This document shows positions 49,007-59,690 of a stretch of DNA of 64,000 bases, piece after piece. The DNA lies in NCBI GenBank assembly GCA_019426215.1, contig CM033408.1, positions 9,675,077 to 9,739,076 of the forward strand, given 5' to 3'. A program made the position numbers and the translations under genes. Numbering within the stretch: position 1 is the stretch's first letter; every line of letters starts with the position of its first letter. This DNA comes from Buddleja alternifolia. Lineage: Eukaryota > Streptophyta > Magnoliopsida > Lamiales > Scrophulariaceae. A model generated the notes under the pieces. The model made no database searches. It was given only the letters and a program-made list of their open reading frames with translations, and was not told the origin of the DNA.

Positions 49007-49238
49007 CCTATTACAGTGGTTACAGTTATAACCGTTGTAATAGGGGACCCTATTATAGCGGTTACACCCCTATTACAGCGGTTATAACTGTAAGCGCTGT
49101 AATAGGGGACCCTATTAAGAATGTTTTTAACCGCTGTAATAGGCCTAAACCCTATTACAGCGGTGCCTATTACAGTGGTTAAAGCCACAGTAATAGGTAA
49201 AAAAGAAATCTCTGTAATAGGCATTTTTTGCAGTAGCG
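49007..49238 (+). repeat. CACTA right subterminal repeats and TIR
   Basis: At least nine copies of TATTACAGCGGTT-like motifs in both orientations with CCCCTATTACAG / CTGTAATAGGGG pairs. TIR at 49212-49238, followed by TAA. A run of 11-12 G (48984) sits just inside it, where the left end has poly-C just inside its array. Confidence 0.9.
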
Positions 49239-49259
49239 TAACCTTAGAATAAAAAAGGA

Positions 49260-50470
49260 GACCAGTAAGACTCACCATGGACTGAATAATATCAAATAAA
49301 ATTCTTCTCCTTCGCTCAACTACCCCATTCGAAGAGGCTTGTTAACCGCTTAATGTGAAAGAATCCATTCTTTCCTAGATAATCACTTGAACAAGTATTA
49401 TTCTCTTGATCCAATCAAAGATTATAATACCTCGTTCATACTTCTCTACTTCATCTCTAAACACCTTCAATCCTATCAAAGGTTTTAGGCTTAGTACATC
49501 TAATGTACTCCATGGAGTAAGAAGATTTCTAGCACTACTACGTGATGTAACATATACACGCCCATTTGCCTAGCAAACAAAGATTTAGTCATTTTTCCCT
49601 TAAAACAAGATTCAGGAGTAGCTCCCTTGCCCTTTCTTGAACCTTTCTTTAGAGATATGACTTAATCATTATGTGTCATATGTTTGGGTTGATTATCTAA
49701 CCTTCCTATTAAGTGTTCCCATCTTGCCATCTTTATAGCATATGATCAACTTTAACACCCGCTTCCATTTCCACCTTTGCCATTTAGCTCCTTAGTTGTT
49801 CTTCATCCATTCCCTTTAGGCATCCAATGCCGTTGTATGGAATTGAGAACCAACTACTTAGCATTAGCTTGTCCTTCTTAGTGGTGGCTTCAACATTTCA
49901 GTAACTACTTTGTTTAATGTTGTACCTTAACTATGAACTAGTCATATGATTTGGAGAGTGATAAGACCACTAGGTTTATCCTTGACTCCTTTGTCAAAAT
50001 GAGTTTCCAAAAATATCTCTCTCTCTCTAAATCTTACACTAACTTGTTCAATTAAATGAATTATAATACCTCTGCATGATCCATACTCTCATTTGCTTTT
50101 AAAGCTTCATGAGACATCTTGCCTGGATATTATCTTGGGCCCATCTCACATAGGCAGTCCCTTCATCGTTATTTGCTCTAAATAATTAGAGACTAGGAAT
50201 TTTCCGTGTGTCCGACACACATTCCTATTCTCATAAATGAGGACAATTACTAGGTCGCGTTGTTCTAGTCGTGTTGCTTGGGATTGGTTCAGTTATGGTC
50301 AGGTTTTATTCTAGATTTGATGGAGTGGTTCTAAATTATGTCTAACATAATAAGGCAAGACAAATAAATAAGCATCCAACTATAAAATTAAGTCCTTATA
50401 CAATTTGGTCTTTAATTGTACAAGTCTCCCACTATTTTCCCAACTCCACCACCAGCTTGACGGAATTCGA
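49260..50470 (-). pseudogene. Element X integrase and gag-side remnants
   Basis: Minus-strand reading gives CFKGKMTKSLFARQMG near 49590-49630 (zinc-region linker of copia integrase) and SLFEWGS-AKEKNF near 49310-49345, at the place of NGV-ERRNR. Stops are frequent. Gag-side sequence further right (to about 50470) is too decayed to assign domains. Confidence 0.55.
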
Positions 50471-50519
50471 GAAAACTTAATTTCCTTAGTGGGCTTGAGA
50501 TCTAACTAAATCAATCAAA

Positions 50520-50830
50520 GCACCCCAATTATATGAGTGTGTTCAATTTCTTCAGTTAGTAGTCGCGCCAGACCTTCTACCTCGTAGTTCTCAAGATCGT
50601 TTTACCTCGTCTTTCACATATGACCCAATTATATGGGTGTCCAATATGATACCTCAACGTTAGGTCAAACCCATCAAATATTCCATGGTCAATCTCCTCA
50701 TTTCATCGCCCCAATTATATGAGTGCAAGATGAATGATTTGATCCCACAGAGCATCTCTATGCTTAGTGACAATCACAACCTACTTTGACTAAGTTAATC
50801 CCTAATTATATGAGTGACTAACCTAGCTTC
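50520..50830 (-). repeat. Spaced repeats of CACTCATATAATTGGG in the leader of X
   Basis: Four copies of AATTATATGAGTG (plus-strand reading) at 50527, 50627, 50713 and 50804, 86-100 bases apart, most preceded by CCCC/CCC. This is a decayed tandem array or a spaced motif series between gag and PBS. Confidence 0.65.
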
Positions 50831-52169
50831 AGCGGCATTTCACATATTGTCACTTATGATGGAAGGCATGGAAGAGAAATACAATTTCCATTCCAAATGG
50901 GCCTAATATTTTCTCGGGAGGGCATTATAACATAATATATAGGTCTCACCAGATTATATTTATCTTGTTTAATTTTCTATCCTATGCATTCCAAAACACA
51001 TCACATATATAGATTGAAAATTAAACATCCACAAACCGGTAAATAGGATGAACCACCACGAGCCCTAACTTAATCAACCCACTGAGCCAAAGTGGGCTGG
51101 ACTTCTAGTAAAGTAAAAACAACCTAATCTATTACAATGGATCGCCACTGCATACAGATCTTCAAATGGCTTTCGTCTTCTGGCTCCGTCTTCAATTACA
51201 TAGATTATAATCTAATTACATTCTACTAATCTAAAGATAGAAAAATAAAAGCCAAATCGACTATTTTTACTACCCATAGAAATTACATACATCGAAAACC
51301 AAAGACTAGACTAGGCTCATGGTTCATCCAATCACATAAACATGCCAAGCCACATAAATGCGATATTTAAATTTACCCATCTAATGTCTAATTTAAATTG
51401 CTTATATTGGGATCTATTTGGATTTTCAAATAAAATTATTTTCTAGGCTTGAAGTAAATAATTTCCAAAATTATAATTTTCAATCCAAAATAATAACCAA
51501 TTTCCAAAAAATCCAATTCTTCATATATTAAAATTTTACAGGTTCAAAAATAATATTTTCCAATAAAATAAGATTTTTAAACCAAAAATTAACTAATTTC
51601 CAAAATCCAATTTTAGAAATTACTACTTTCCAATAATTTACTTTTCAAAAAATAATCAAGAAACAAGTTAGGATCGGGATTCCCCAACCCACGGCAGTGT
51701 CATGGCTCATGTGCAGTACGACAGTAGACTCCGGTGCGTGGCTAAAATTGCTATTCCAAATTGCATATATTTTGATAAAGGCGAGTGCACGACTGTTTTG
51801 CTCAATTTTGACAACACAAGGTTTCAATTTTCTAAGCCAAAACAGCCACCTTTTAATGAGAGTTTACGGCAGTGAGGTTTTGCAATTCTAAATTGCATGG
51901 TAATTTAACTTGCCAAAATAGACTCCAAGTCTAATTACCTTCTGCCATCTCACGCCTTTTCCAAAAGAGGTTGACTAGTATCAAAATTTCTCGCATTCTT
52001 ATCTTACATATATCACATAAATATATATAATATGTAATATGTAATTTGGACTCCAAGTCCAATTACATACCGCCACCTCATGCACACACATATTTCAACT
52101 AACGACTACATGTGTGCTAATGGATTGGTAGGTTCTTTTTCCTTTCCATTCACAATTCCTTAAAATAAA
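50831..52169 (-). other. Leader of element X
   Basis: AT-rich, no frame longer than 64 codons, with TTTCCAAAA-type words at 51430-51640. ATTACATACCGCCACCTC/ATTACCTTCTGCCATCTC are two copies of a short motif at 51935 and 52063. Nothing else recognised. Confidence 0.5.
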
Positions 52170-52551
52170 GGGATAATAGTAGACCACCCCTCAATTATGG
52201 AATGATATGTACTTTATCCCCAACTTATTAAAATGTGCGATTTACCCCCTCACTTATAAAAAATGTGCACTTCACTCCTTCGGACAGCTCGGGCAGATTC
52301 AGGCAATTCACTTATTATAAAAATTGGACTTTTGCCCCCTAACCTATGTGTTTTTGTAGCACTTTGCCCCCTGACTTATGTGTTTTTGTAGCACTTTGTT
52401 CCCTGACTTATGTGTTTTGTAGCACTTTGCCCCTGCCCGAGGGAGTGAACTGCACATTTTTGATAAGTAAGGGGGTAAATCGCACATTTCAATAAGTTGG
52501 GGGACAAAGTGCACATCATTCCATAACTGAGGGGGCGTCTGCTATTATCCC
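52170..52551. mobile_element. Mutator-type MITE with long TIRs and a 9-bp target duplication
   Basis: Starts GGGATAATAG and ends CTATTATCCC; about 110 bases of each end are inverted copies with roughly 10-15% mismatch. TAAAATAAA lies directly outside on both sides (52161-52169 and 52552-52560), the 9-bp size of Mutator-like elements. Non-coding, 382 bp, inserted into the leader of X. Confidence 0.88.
52334..52428. repeat. Three tandem copies of a 32-bp unit inside the MITE
   Basis: Copies at 52334-52365, 52366-52397 and 52398-52428 of GCCCCCTGACTTATGTGTTT followed by TTGTAGCACTTT; the third is one base shorter. They are not inverted on the other arm, so they arose after, or apart from, the TIRs. 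Confidence 0.9.
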
Positions 52552-52927
52552 TAAAATAAATTAAGGCAACACTTTTTCGGTCAAGCTTTTAATTATCAAG
52601 TTTGACCAAAATCAATAGTTCCAAACCATTGTTCAATTGTGAATCAAAAAAGAAAAATTATGCTCCAAATCCTTTCACCCACTATTCACGTATCACACAC
52701 CCACAGCTTCTCATAACTGCTGCACACGTGCACTACGTAATTTCTTGAACCAAATTTTTTTTCAGTTTCAAATTCAACAAGATTTAAACCAAAATAATTA
52801 AATCTCAATATTTAGCAATCATCACAATTGACAAAGACATCTTAATTTAACATGCTTCTAATTTAACTGGCATAAAATTAACTAAAGCATATAAATCACA
52901 CAAAATAGTTCGATTAAACTAACCAAA

Positions 52928-52938
52928 CTCTGATACCA
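52928..52938 (-). promoter_or_regulatory. Primer-binding site of element X
   Basis: TGGTATCAGAG on the minus strand, one base from the LTR. Confidence 0.85.
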
Positions 52939-52939
52939 C

Positions 52940-53356
52940 TATTGGGTTGGGTAATCCCCGTTGTAGGTTAGCACAACGGAATATTAAAATTTAAATAATC
53001 CTACCCCGAAACAGGATTATTGGCCGATTTAATCAAGCTAATATAAACGAGAAAATCTAACTACGCGAAACACCTTTCGCGTCATTTCCCTCATACAAGT
53101 TTCTGATCTTATCAACCCGAACAAAATACTCCCTTAACTAGAATGAATGAATTGAAACCGTCGACCTGCTTCAATCTTCGAGCTCCGTTTTTGTTCCTTG
53201 TATCTTCAAGTGATCCAATCATCTCGCCTCTAAGATGTATCCACACCTCCGTATAGTTCCCAACAATTATATATATGGTGCTAGCTTATATAATTACTCA
53301 AGATCCAATCTAGGCTTAATATATGAAGGTAGGAATATGTAGTGAAAGGTTAATCT
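52940..53356 (-). repeat. 5' LTR of element X, interrupted by Angela-3
   Basis: Matches 18793-19195. The terminal CA (minus) has become TA. The LTR breaks at 53356, where Angela-3 begins; the remaining 1.5 kb should lie beyond the far end of Angela-3, outside the window. Confidence 0.87.
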
Positions 53357-55071
53357 TGTTAGGTGTATGTCCTCAACGCCTATGTGGAATTAGATCGAAT
53401 AGGGTTTTGATAAATTATTAGTACAAACATTTTATCATTTCTACTTATAGAATAAAGGTTTTGATTTTGTTCATATAAATCGAATGACATTTAAATGTAT
53501 TGAACAAATAATTCCATGAGATTTTAAGATAGACTTTCCACCTCTTATGGAGAAGAGGAGGCACAGTTAGAGTCAAGTACTTAATCTCTTAAACCGAGAG
53601 TTCGCGAGTTAAGGAACATTAATTGGGCATTAATATTCAACTTGTATGACACGTTCTTTGACAAGGAAGTGCCAGTATTACACTGATTAGATAGTGGGAG
53701 CTGGTGTCATGAATATGATTAATGGAATTAACATATTTGAACTCGACTCGCATTAATCCAATCACATGGGTATTTACTCTTTGACAGTCAATGATTGTGA
53801 TTAAGATTGCGATAGTATGTGTGAGCTTTAAACCTGAGGAGTTACTTATGATGCTTTTATAGTATTGGATATGATATAAGAGTAGTTAGAACCATATCAC
53901 CTAATAGGTGGGGTCGGCCTCGAAGTACGATCTACATGGCGCATTCGACATTGTAAGATAACTGCCAATATGGGATTCACTGTCTCGATAGTAAATGAGT
54001 ATGTGACTTGTACGATCATAAGCAATAAAAATTACAAAGTCTTTGGCCAAAGCAAATAAACTAAACTAGTGATGGTCACTAAAAGTTAGTTTGGTAATTT
54101 CCCATTGTTATGATTACTGAGTACAACATGAAGTTATATGAGTTTGACGTACCTTGACTCTTACTTGATCGGGTCACGTCGGTGAAGAGTTTATACACAT
54201 ATGGTAGTCGTAATCAAGGTTCGTGATGACATGTTCATACCGTATTCAATTGGGTTACGATTTGGTTCCACGGTGTTGACTAGGTGACAACCTTATCCTT
54301 TGGAATCCTCACATTGCCAATTGAATCGAGTCTACAGAGTCGCGCTATGTGAAGAAAATGAATATTTCCATGCTAAGGGTATGTTTGTAAAATCACATTA
54401 GATGTGCATTGACTGACAAAATGGATGGCATGATTTAATTTAAAGATATTTAATTAGATTAAATAAATTAATTAAATCATATTAATTCATAAGTTAAATT
54501 AATTAAAAATTAATTTATAAGTTGAACTAAATTAATTGGATTAATTTTAATTAGATTAAATTAAGTAATTAATTATCAATTGGACTGGATTTGGATTTAA
54601 TTAATTACACATAGGCTAAGTTGGAACAAAGCCCCGGAAGCCCATCTGCTTAAGGCCTAGCGGCAGCCCCTCACAGTATGCCTAAGGGGTTCTGTTGTAT
54701 AAGTATTTAGTCAGTGTCAGAACTCTACACACACAAATCATTGTTTTAGAATCTGACTGAGAGCCAAAAGAAACCTAGAGCAATAGGAAAGAAAAATCCC
54801 TCCCTCTCTCTCCATCTAGCCGCTGCTGCCACAGTTGCCGGGAGGAGATCAGAATTTTTATTAGAGAATTTTTCTTTCGTGTGATTATGTTGAGGTAGGA
54901 GTCCGGGGCTACTGCTAATAATTCAAGATTTAATTGACAAGAGGTAATTTGATTACTCTCTGCCATTATTCGAACCTCTTGTGTTTATCATCAATATCAT
55001 GAATATCCCCAGATTCGATTCTCGGGTGTGATTTGGATTAAAAAATTTATCCGCTAGACCAAATCACAACA
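53357..55071 (+). repeat. 5' LTR of Angela-3 (1715 bp)
   Basis: TGTTAGGTGTATGTCC start, CACAACA end. Over the first 210 bases I count about 19 differences from the 3' LTR, roughly 9%. AT-rich block 54430-54610. Confidence 0.9.
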
Positions 55072-55072
55072 C

Positions 55073-55084
55073 TGGTATCAGAGC
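55073..55084 (+). promoter_or_regulatory. Primer-binding site of Angela-3
   Basis: TGGTATCAGAGC one base after the LTR; perfect initiator-methionine-tRNA type match. Confidence 0.92.
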
Positions 55085-55402
55085 CAAAATTCGGGAAATT
55101 CATGATATTCTATGTATGCTTATGTGTTTTAATTGTTTTAATGTCATAAACATGTTTTTACATATCGTATATAATTTGGGTAATTTATGTTATGCATGCG
55201 AATATGTAAAATTATATATTCATGAGTTGAATTGGATGTACTGGGTGAAACGAAAAATTGAATTGGATCACAATTTTTGGAAAATTGCATATTTTTGAGC
55301 GCCGCCATTCGTCGTCGCCTGCGCTGCTGCTACAGCATGCGTCACCGCGCTGCTATAGCAGCAGCGTGTGGCGTCAGGGGCGGGCTTAAGGCGGGGGAGG
55401 TA

Positions 55403-55637
55403 TTGGGCCAAAGCCCAACACCATAAGTGCTGGGCTGAGCCCAGTGCACTACATGCAATGCGCTGGGCCGAGCCCAGCGCTTTTATGAACAACGTTAGGC
55501 TCTAGATAAATAGCGTTGGGCTTGGCCCAGCCCAATTGACAATTATTTAAAAATGTTTCGGGCCGAGCCTAGCTTTAATTTTTTAAATAAAATTTGGGCT
55601 GTGCCCAACATAATTAACTATGTCGGGCCTCACCCAA
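55403..55637 (+). repeat. Array of GGGCY..GCCC palindromes in the Angela-3 leader
   Basis: Seven short palindromes in 235 bases: 55403-55418, 55430-55444, 55460-55480 (nine-base arms, perfect), 55516-55530, 55560-55571, 55594-55608 and 55625-55637 (the last poorer). Each has the form TGGGC-3 bases-GCCCA. They could fold as a row of RNA hairpins, or act as paired TGGGCY (site II) DNA elements. Just upstream (55295-55400) is a GC-rich segment with GCTGCTGCTAC/GCAGCAGCG inverted words. Confidence 0.75.
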
Positions 55638-55749
55638 CGATTAAATTGGGTTACCCAATTGTCAATTAATTAATTATGTGGGTTTGACCCAATTCAAAGC
55701 TCAACCGAACTATTTATCAACCTATTGACCCTGATTAAAATTTCATTTC

Positions 55750-57355
55750 TGTTGGGAATTATACGAATAAAACCCAGCGAAAAGTAAATTTAATTCCCAA
55801 AGCCCGAATCATCTCTAATCCTCGTGTTTAATTGTGTATAGAAAAATTACCGTTCTCGCGTATGTTGATTTCTGAACGTGATCATTTTTTCTAACGCTGA
55901 ATTTGCCAACGTCTCTAATTCGTCACGCCAGAATCAAAAACGAAAAAATCCTCCTTTCTTCCTTGTCAAAGACGGCTAGAGAGAGAGAGAGGTGGGAGAC
56001 TTTTTCTTGGAGAGAAAGTTATGTAAGTTTCCTTGTGTTATTTTTCACCTTGTGATATATTTATATCATTATGAAACAATAACACTAGCATGCAAGAGCC
56101 CTATTTGGGCATCTATTTGGCTGCCCCTTAGTGGGCTCGGAAGCTTTCGGGCTTTCGTCTTGCTTGCTAATTAATTAATCGGATAATTTATTTATCCAAT
56201 AAATAAATTGATAATCCAATTAACTCAATTCCTAATTAATTTATAATTCAATTTCTCCAAGAAATTAATTAACTCATTAATTTAATTTAATTAATTAAAT
56301 TATCCAATAATTAATCAATTAATTAATTACGGCATCCAATGCCAAAAATTTCTCTCAAGTCTTTTTCCCATGTTTTTCCTTTTGCACTTCCTTTAAGCGC
56401 GACTCTTTAGGTTCGTCTCAAAAGGCAATTGGGAGGAATCCAAAGGGGTGTGAGTGACACCTAGCCAGTCTCGTGGCTCACACCATAACCCAATTGAGAA
56501 CGAATGAATAGTATCATTCCAAATCTTTACGCCATGAATACCGTACGTGTATAAACCTTTTATTCTTATATCCCAGTCAAGTAAGAGTTATGGTTTAAAG
56601 TCAAACTCATATAACTTGACCATATGCCTAAGCTCATAAGAAGTCGAGGTATTTAAATACTTTGGCCAAAGACTTTCATCCTCACTTATTCATGATCACA
56701 TAGGATATTTTACTCATTCACTTATGAGAGAATAAATTCCATATTGCAAATCAATTAACAATGCTACTTGCCCATCAAGTCGCACTTTGAGGTCGATTCC
56801 ACCAACAGGTGATTTGAATCTAACTACTCTAATGACAGACTTGATGTCACAAGTACATCTTCAACTCGATTTCTCAGGTCAGAGGTTCACACGTAACTAT
56901 CACTACTTATCAGTTTCATCACTGACTGTCAATGAGTGAATACCCATGTGATGAACTGATGCGATCTGTGTTCAAACATATCAATCCAACTGACACGTCT
57001 ATGATATAAGTTCCCACTACCATTTGCATAGTGTACGACTGGCAGTTTCTCTGTCGAAACTTACATCATACAAGTCTTTATTCACTATTGATGCCCAATC
57101 AATATTTCTTAGACTTGCGAACCCTTTTAGATGTCAAGGGTCAAACCATTCTAGTGCCTTTCCTCCTATCCCATAGGAGGTAGAAGGTTTGCCTTGTCAT
57201 CAAGGACTTTACGTTGTTTATTCACACCTTATAAATGCCTATAAGAAAACAACAATCAACTGCTTTATATTAATAGAAAAACCATAGTTTAGTTACAATG
57301 TTTATGCGCTATAAATCTATCCTCTTTATGGCATTCGAGGGCATATACTCTAACA
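55750..57355 (-). repeat. Solo Angela-like LTR, minus strand, with 5-bp target duplication
   Basis: On the minus strand TGTTAGAGTATATGCCCTC start (57355) and ATTCCCAACA end (55750), 1606 bp. ATTTC flanks both sides (55745-55749, 57356-57360). No internal sequence is attached. It is a different subfamily from the three other Angela LTRs. Confidence 0.92.
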
Positions 57356-57360
57356 ATTTC

Positions 57361-58844
57361 AACTTTCAAATTGGATTTAGTGAATAAATTAAATTGGATT
57401 TAAATTTATTCTAAATTAGATTTAGTTAAATTATTTAAATTGGATTTAAATTCATTTTTTTAATTAGATTTATTGAAAAATTTAAATTGGACTTAAATTG
57501 TTAAAAAGTTTTAAATTGGATTTAACCTTCTTTTATAATAGGTTGGTACATGTTAAATAGATTTATGAAATTAGATTTAAATACCAACTTCCAATTTTTT
57601 ACATGATATTGCTATGTGTTTAGATTAAATTACCCATGTCACACTTTAATTAGATTAAAGCATTCAAACTAAATTGAATTTATTTTGATGATATTAATTT
57701 AGATTTAATTAAAGAATAAATTAGATTTAATCAAAGATTAAATTGGATTTGATCAAAGATTAAATTAGATTTAATCATGTATTAAATTAGATTTGATACA
57801 TTAAATTAGATTTAAGGATAAATTCACATATGTGTTTAAATTGTTTATATGCTCCTTATCTATGTGATGATGACATCGTGTATGGATTCAGGGTTTATCT
57901 TTTCAGTCTTGCCTGGGTTGTATTGGGCTGGAGTTTGAGCCTCCCAACTTGTATCTTCAATTCATAGAATTTTTGTATAGGTTATTTCTATGCAATTGTT
58001 TTAGAGATAGGCCCAAATGGTGGATCATGGTGGCACATGAAGTCCTGGAGAAGTATGAAGATTAGATCTTGTATAGGCAGTGACCCTTGTAATAGATAGA
58101 AACCCTCCCCGATCACAAATTGGCTCGAGTTGATCTAGATAGTCCATACATGTGTGTATAAAGAAATTAACTTCAAAATTGCGCGATAAAGAAATTAATG
58201 TGCAATGTGAGACCAACATAATCAACATTCTCTAATGTTATAATTCTCCCATAAAAAATACTGAGAAAGTAAATGGGCATTGGATGTCCTAGCTCTCCAT
58301 CAAACTTTAGAAGTGGGTTTTATTTCTTGTGCATGGCATCTTCCCGGAATAACGGGGTCATGCACCAAGATGTGGTACTCTATCTTCTCTAATGCATTTG
58401 ATGCCTTCATGTCGAAGCGAATTCCGCCCCATATATCGTTCAAGGTTGCAAGACGGGATTAAATTGTTAGATTGAAAGGAGTTGATGGGATAAATGACTC
58501 AGATAGATCACCACTTATATATTGAAAAAGTTTGCGGTTTAGTGATCCATGAGCTAAAGTAGATTGAACCATCGGTTAGACCGATTGATGTATGACATCA
58601 CCTCAATGATCTAATAGGCCATATATCGTTCAAGGTTGCAACTTGTTTAGATCGTTGAAAAACTCAATCACTCACTATGAAACCAATCCAACGAGGCTTC
58701 CGATTATTGTAGTGGGAGTGCAATGTTTCGCGAAATATTGTGAGAGTCAAGTAAATATTAAAATCCATGATTTTACTTGAAAATACACAATAACACATCT
58801 AGTTGTAAATTTTGGTATTTTTTTTGCAGTTTATTTCCTACACA
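57361..58844 (+). other. Rest of the Angela-3 leader, with AAATTGGATTTAA repeats
   Basis: 57361-57830 repeats TTAAATTGGATTTAA and TTAAATTAGATTTAA words about 20 times; AT-rich. Further on lie two copies of TATCGTTCAAGGTTGCAA (near 58436 and 58626). A T-rich tract ending TTTGCAG (58829) just before gag looks like a 3' splice site. No gene seen. Confidence 0.6.
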
Positions 58845-59690
58845 ATGACTAACCCTTTGACAATATTACTTGAGAAAAATGTCCTCACTGGACCAAATTC
58901 CGTTGATTGGATGAGAAATCTGAGGATTGTCCTCAGCCTTAAATCTTTGGGACATGTGCTCGATGAAGAGATGCCTGAAGTCCCAGACCCCGGATCTTTT
59001 GAAGATAGGTTTGCCCGTGAAGAGTGGATAAAAGCTAACACTCGTGTCAAGGGGTATATGCTGGGATCGATGATCAATGAACTGCAAAGATCTCATGAAA
59101 AGAAGGAACAGTTGCTGAAATCATGGTGCATCTAAAGGAACTCTACGGAGAGCACAACAGGACTGTGCATTATGAGATCTCCTGTCAACTCTTTGGGGTG
59201 AGGATAAAGGAAAGAGAGAAAGTTGGGGATCATGTTTTGAAGATGATCTCCATGTTTGAGAGATTGGAGGCCCTCGACTTCTCTATAGACTTCCAGCTTC
59301 AGACTGATCTCATCCTGTAGTCACTACCCAAGTCTTTTTCGCAATTCATAATGAATTTCAATATGAACGACATTGAGTGTTCACTGCCGGGTCTTTTGAA
59401 CAAACTCACAAATGCTCAATCACAAATGGACCCTAAGATGAAAGAGACTGCTTTGGTTATTTCTACTGAGACTTCGAAAAGTCAAAAGAAGAAACGAGGC
59501 AAGAAGCAACTGGGAGTGACACAAACTTCTGGGAAGACCAAAGGTAAGGCAAACCAAAAGAAAAGGTTGAAGGGAAGGGGCCCTAAGAAGACAGACATAT
59601 GCCTCCATTGCAAAGAAGCAGGGCATTGGAAGCGTGACTGTCCGAAGCTGAAAACAAAATATAAAGTAGGTATAGAACTTTATGTTTTTG
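58845..59690 (+). pseudogene. gag: Angela-3 gag, broken by frameshift and stop
   Basis: ATG 58845 opens MTNPLTILLEKN..GPNSVDW, the start of a UBN2-type copia gag. The first frame ends near 59134; the next (59123-59320) continues the domain with a shift, reaches a stop after DLIL, and resumes at 59351. A basic linker of GKTKGKANQKK type follows, then an intact CCHC zinc knuckle at 59600-59641 (CLHCKEAGHWKRDC). One shift and one stop separate it from function. Confidence 0.85.

Larger units (their letters stand above)
22846..49238 (+). mobile_element. CACTA (En/Spm-like) transposon with nested retroelements
   Basis: Left end CACTACTATAAAAATAC; right end, read inward, CGCTACTGCAAAAAATGC; 27 bases align with about 18 matches. 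TAA occurs directly outside both ends (22843-22845 and 49239-49241), the expected 3-bp duplication. Both ends carry many copies of a TATTACAGCGGTT motif. Inside are a TNP2-type transposase and a TnpA-like/Ulp1 gene on the + strand. Without the nested DNA (24553-40490 and the solo LTR) the element would be about 9 kb, a usual size for an autonomous CACTA. Confidence 0.92.
18793..53356 (-). mobile_element. Element X: old minus-strand copia retrotransposon, host of the CACTA and others
   Basis: Two matching LTR segments (18793-20742 and 52940-53356), both minus strand, with a PPT beside the left one (20743-20755) and a PBS beside the right one (52928-52938). Decayed RNase H and RT lie at 20757-22842 and integrase remnants at 49260-49660, in the right order for one element split by the CACTA. 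Its 5' LTR is interrupted at 53357 by Angela-3, and the remainder is beyond 64000. The RT/RNase H type is similar to the Angela-like elements, with a longer LTR (1950 bp). Confidence 0.85.

Noticed and set aside
50520..50830. Possible CRISPR-like spaced repeats
   Set aside because: Only four 13-base repeats with uneven 86-100 base spacing in a plant retroelement leader.
55268..55492. 74-codon Ala-rich minus-strand frame
   Set aside because: Falls on the GC-rich palindrome array of the Angela-3 leader; composition explains it.
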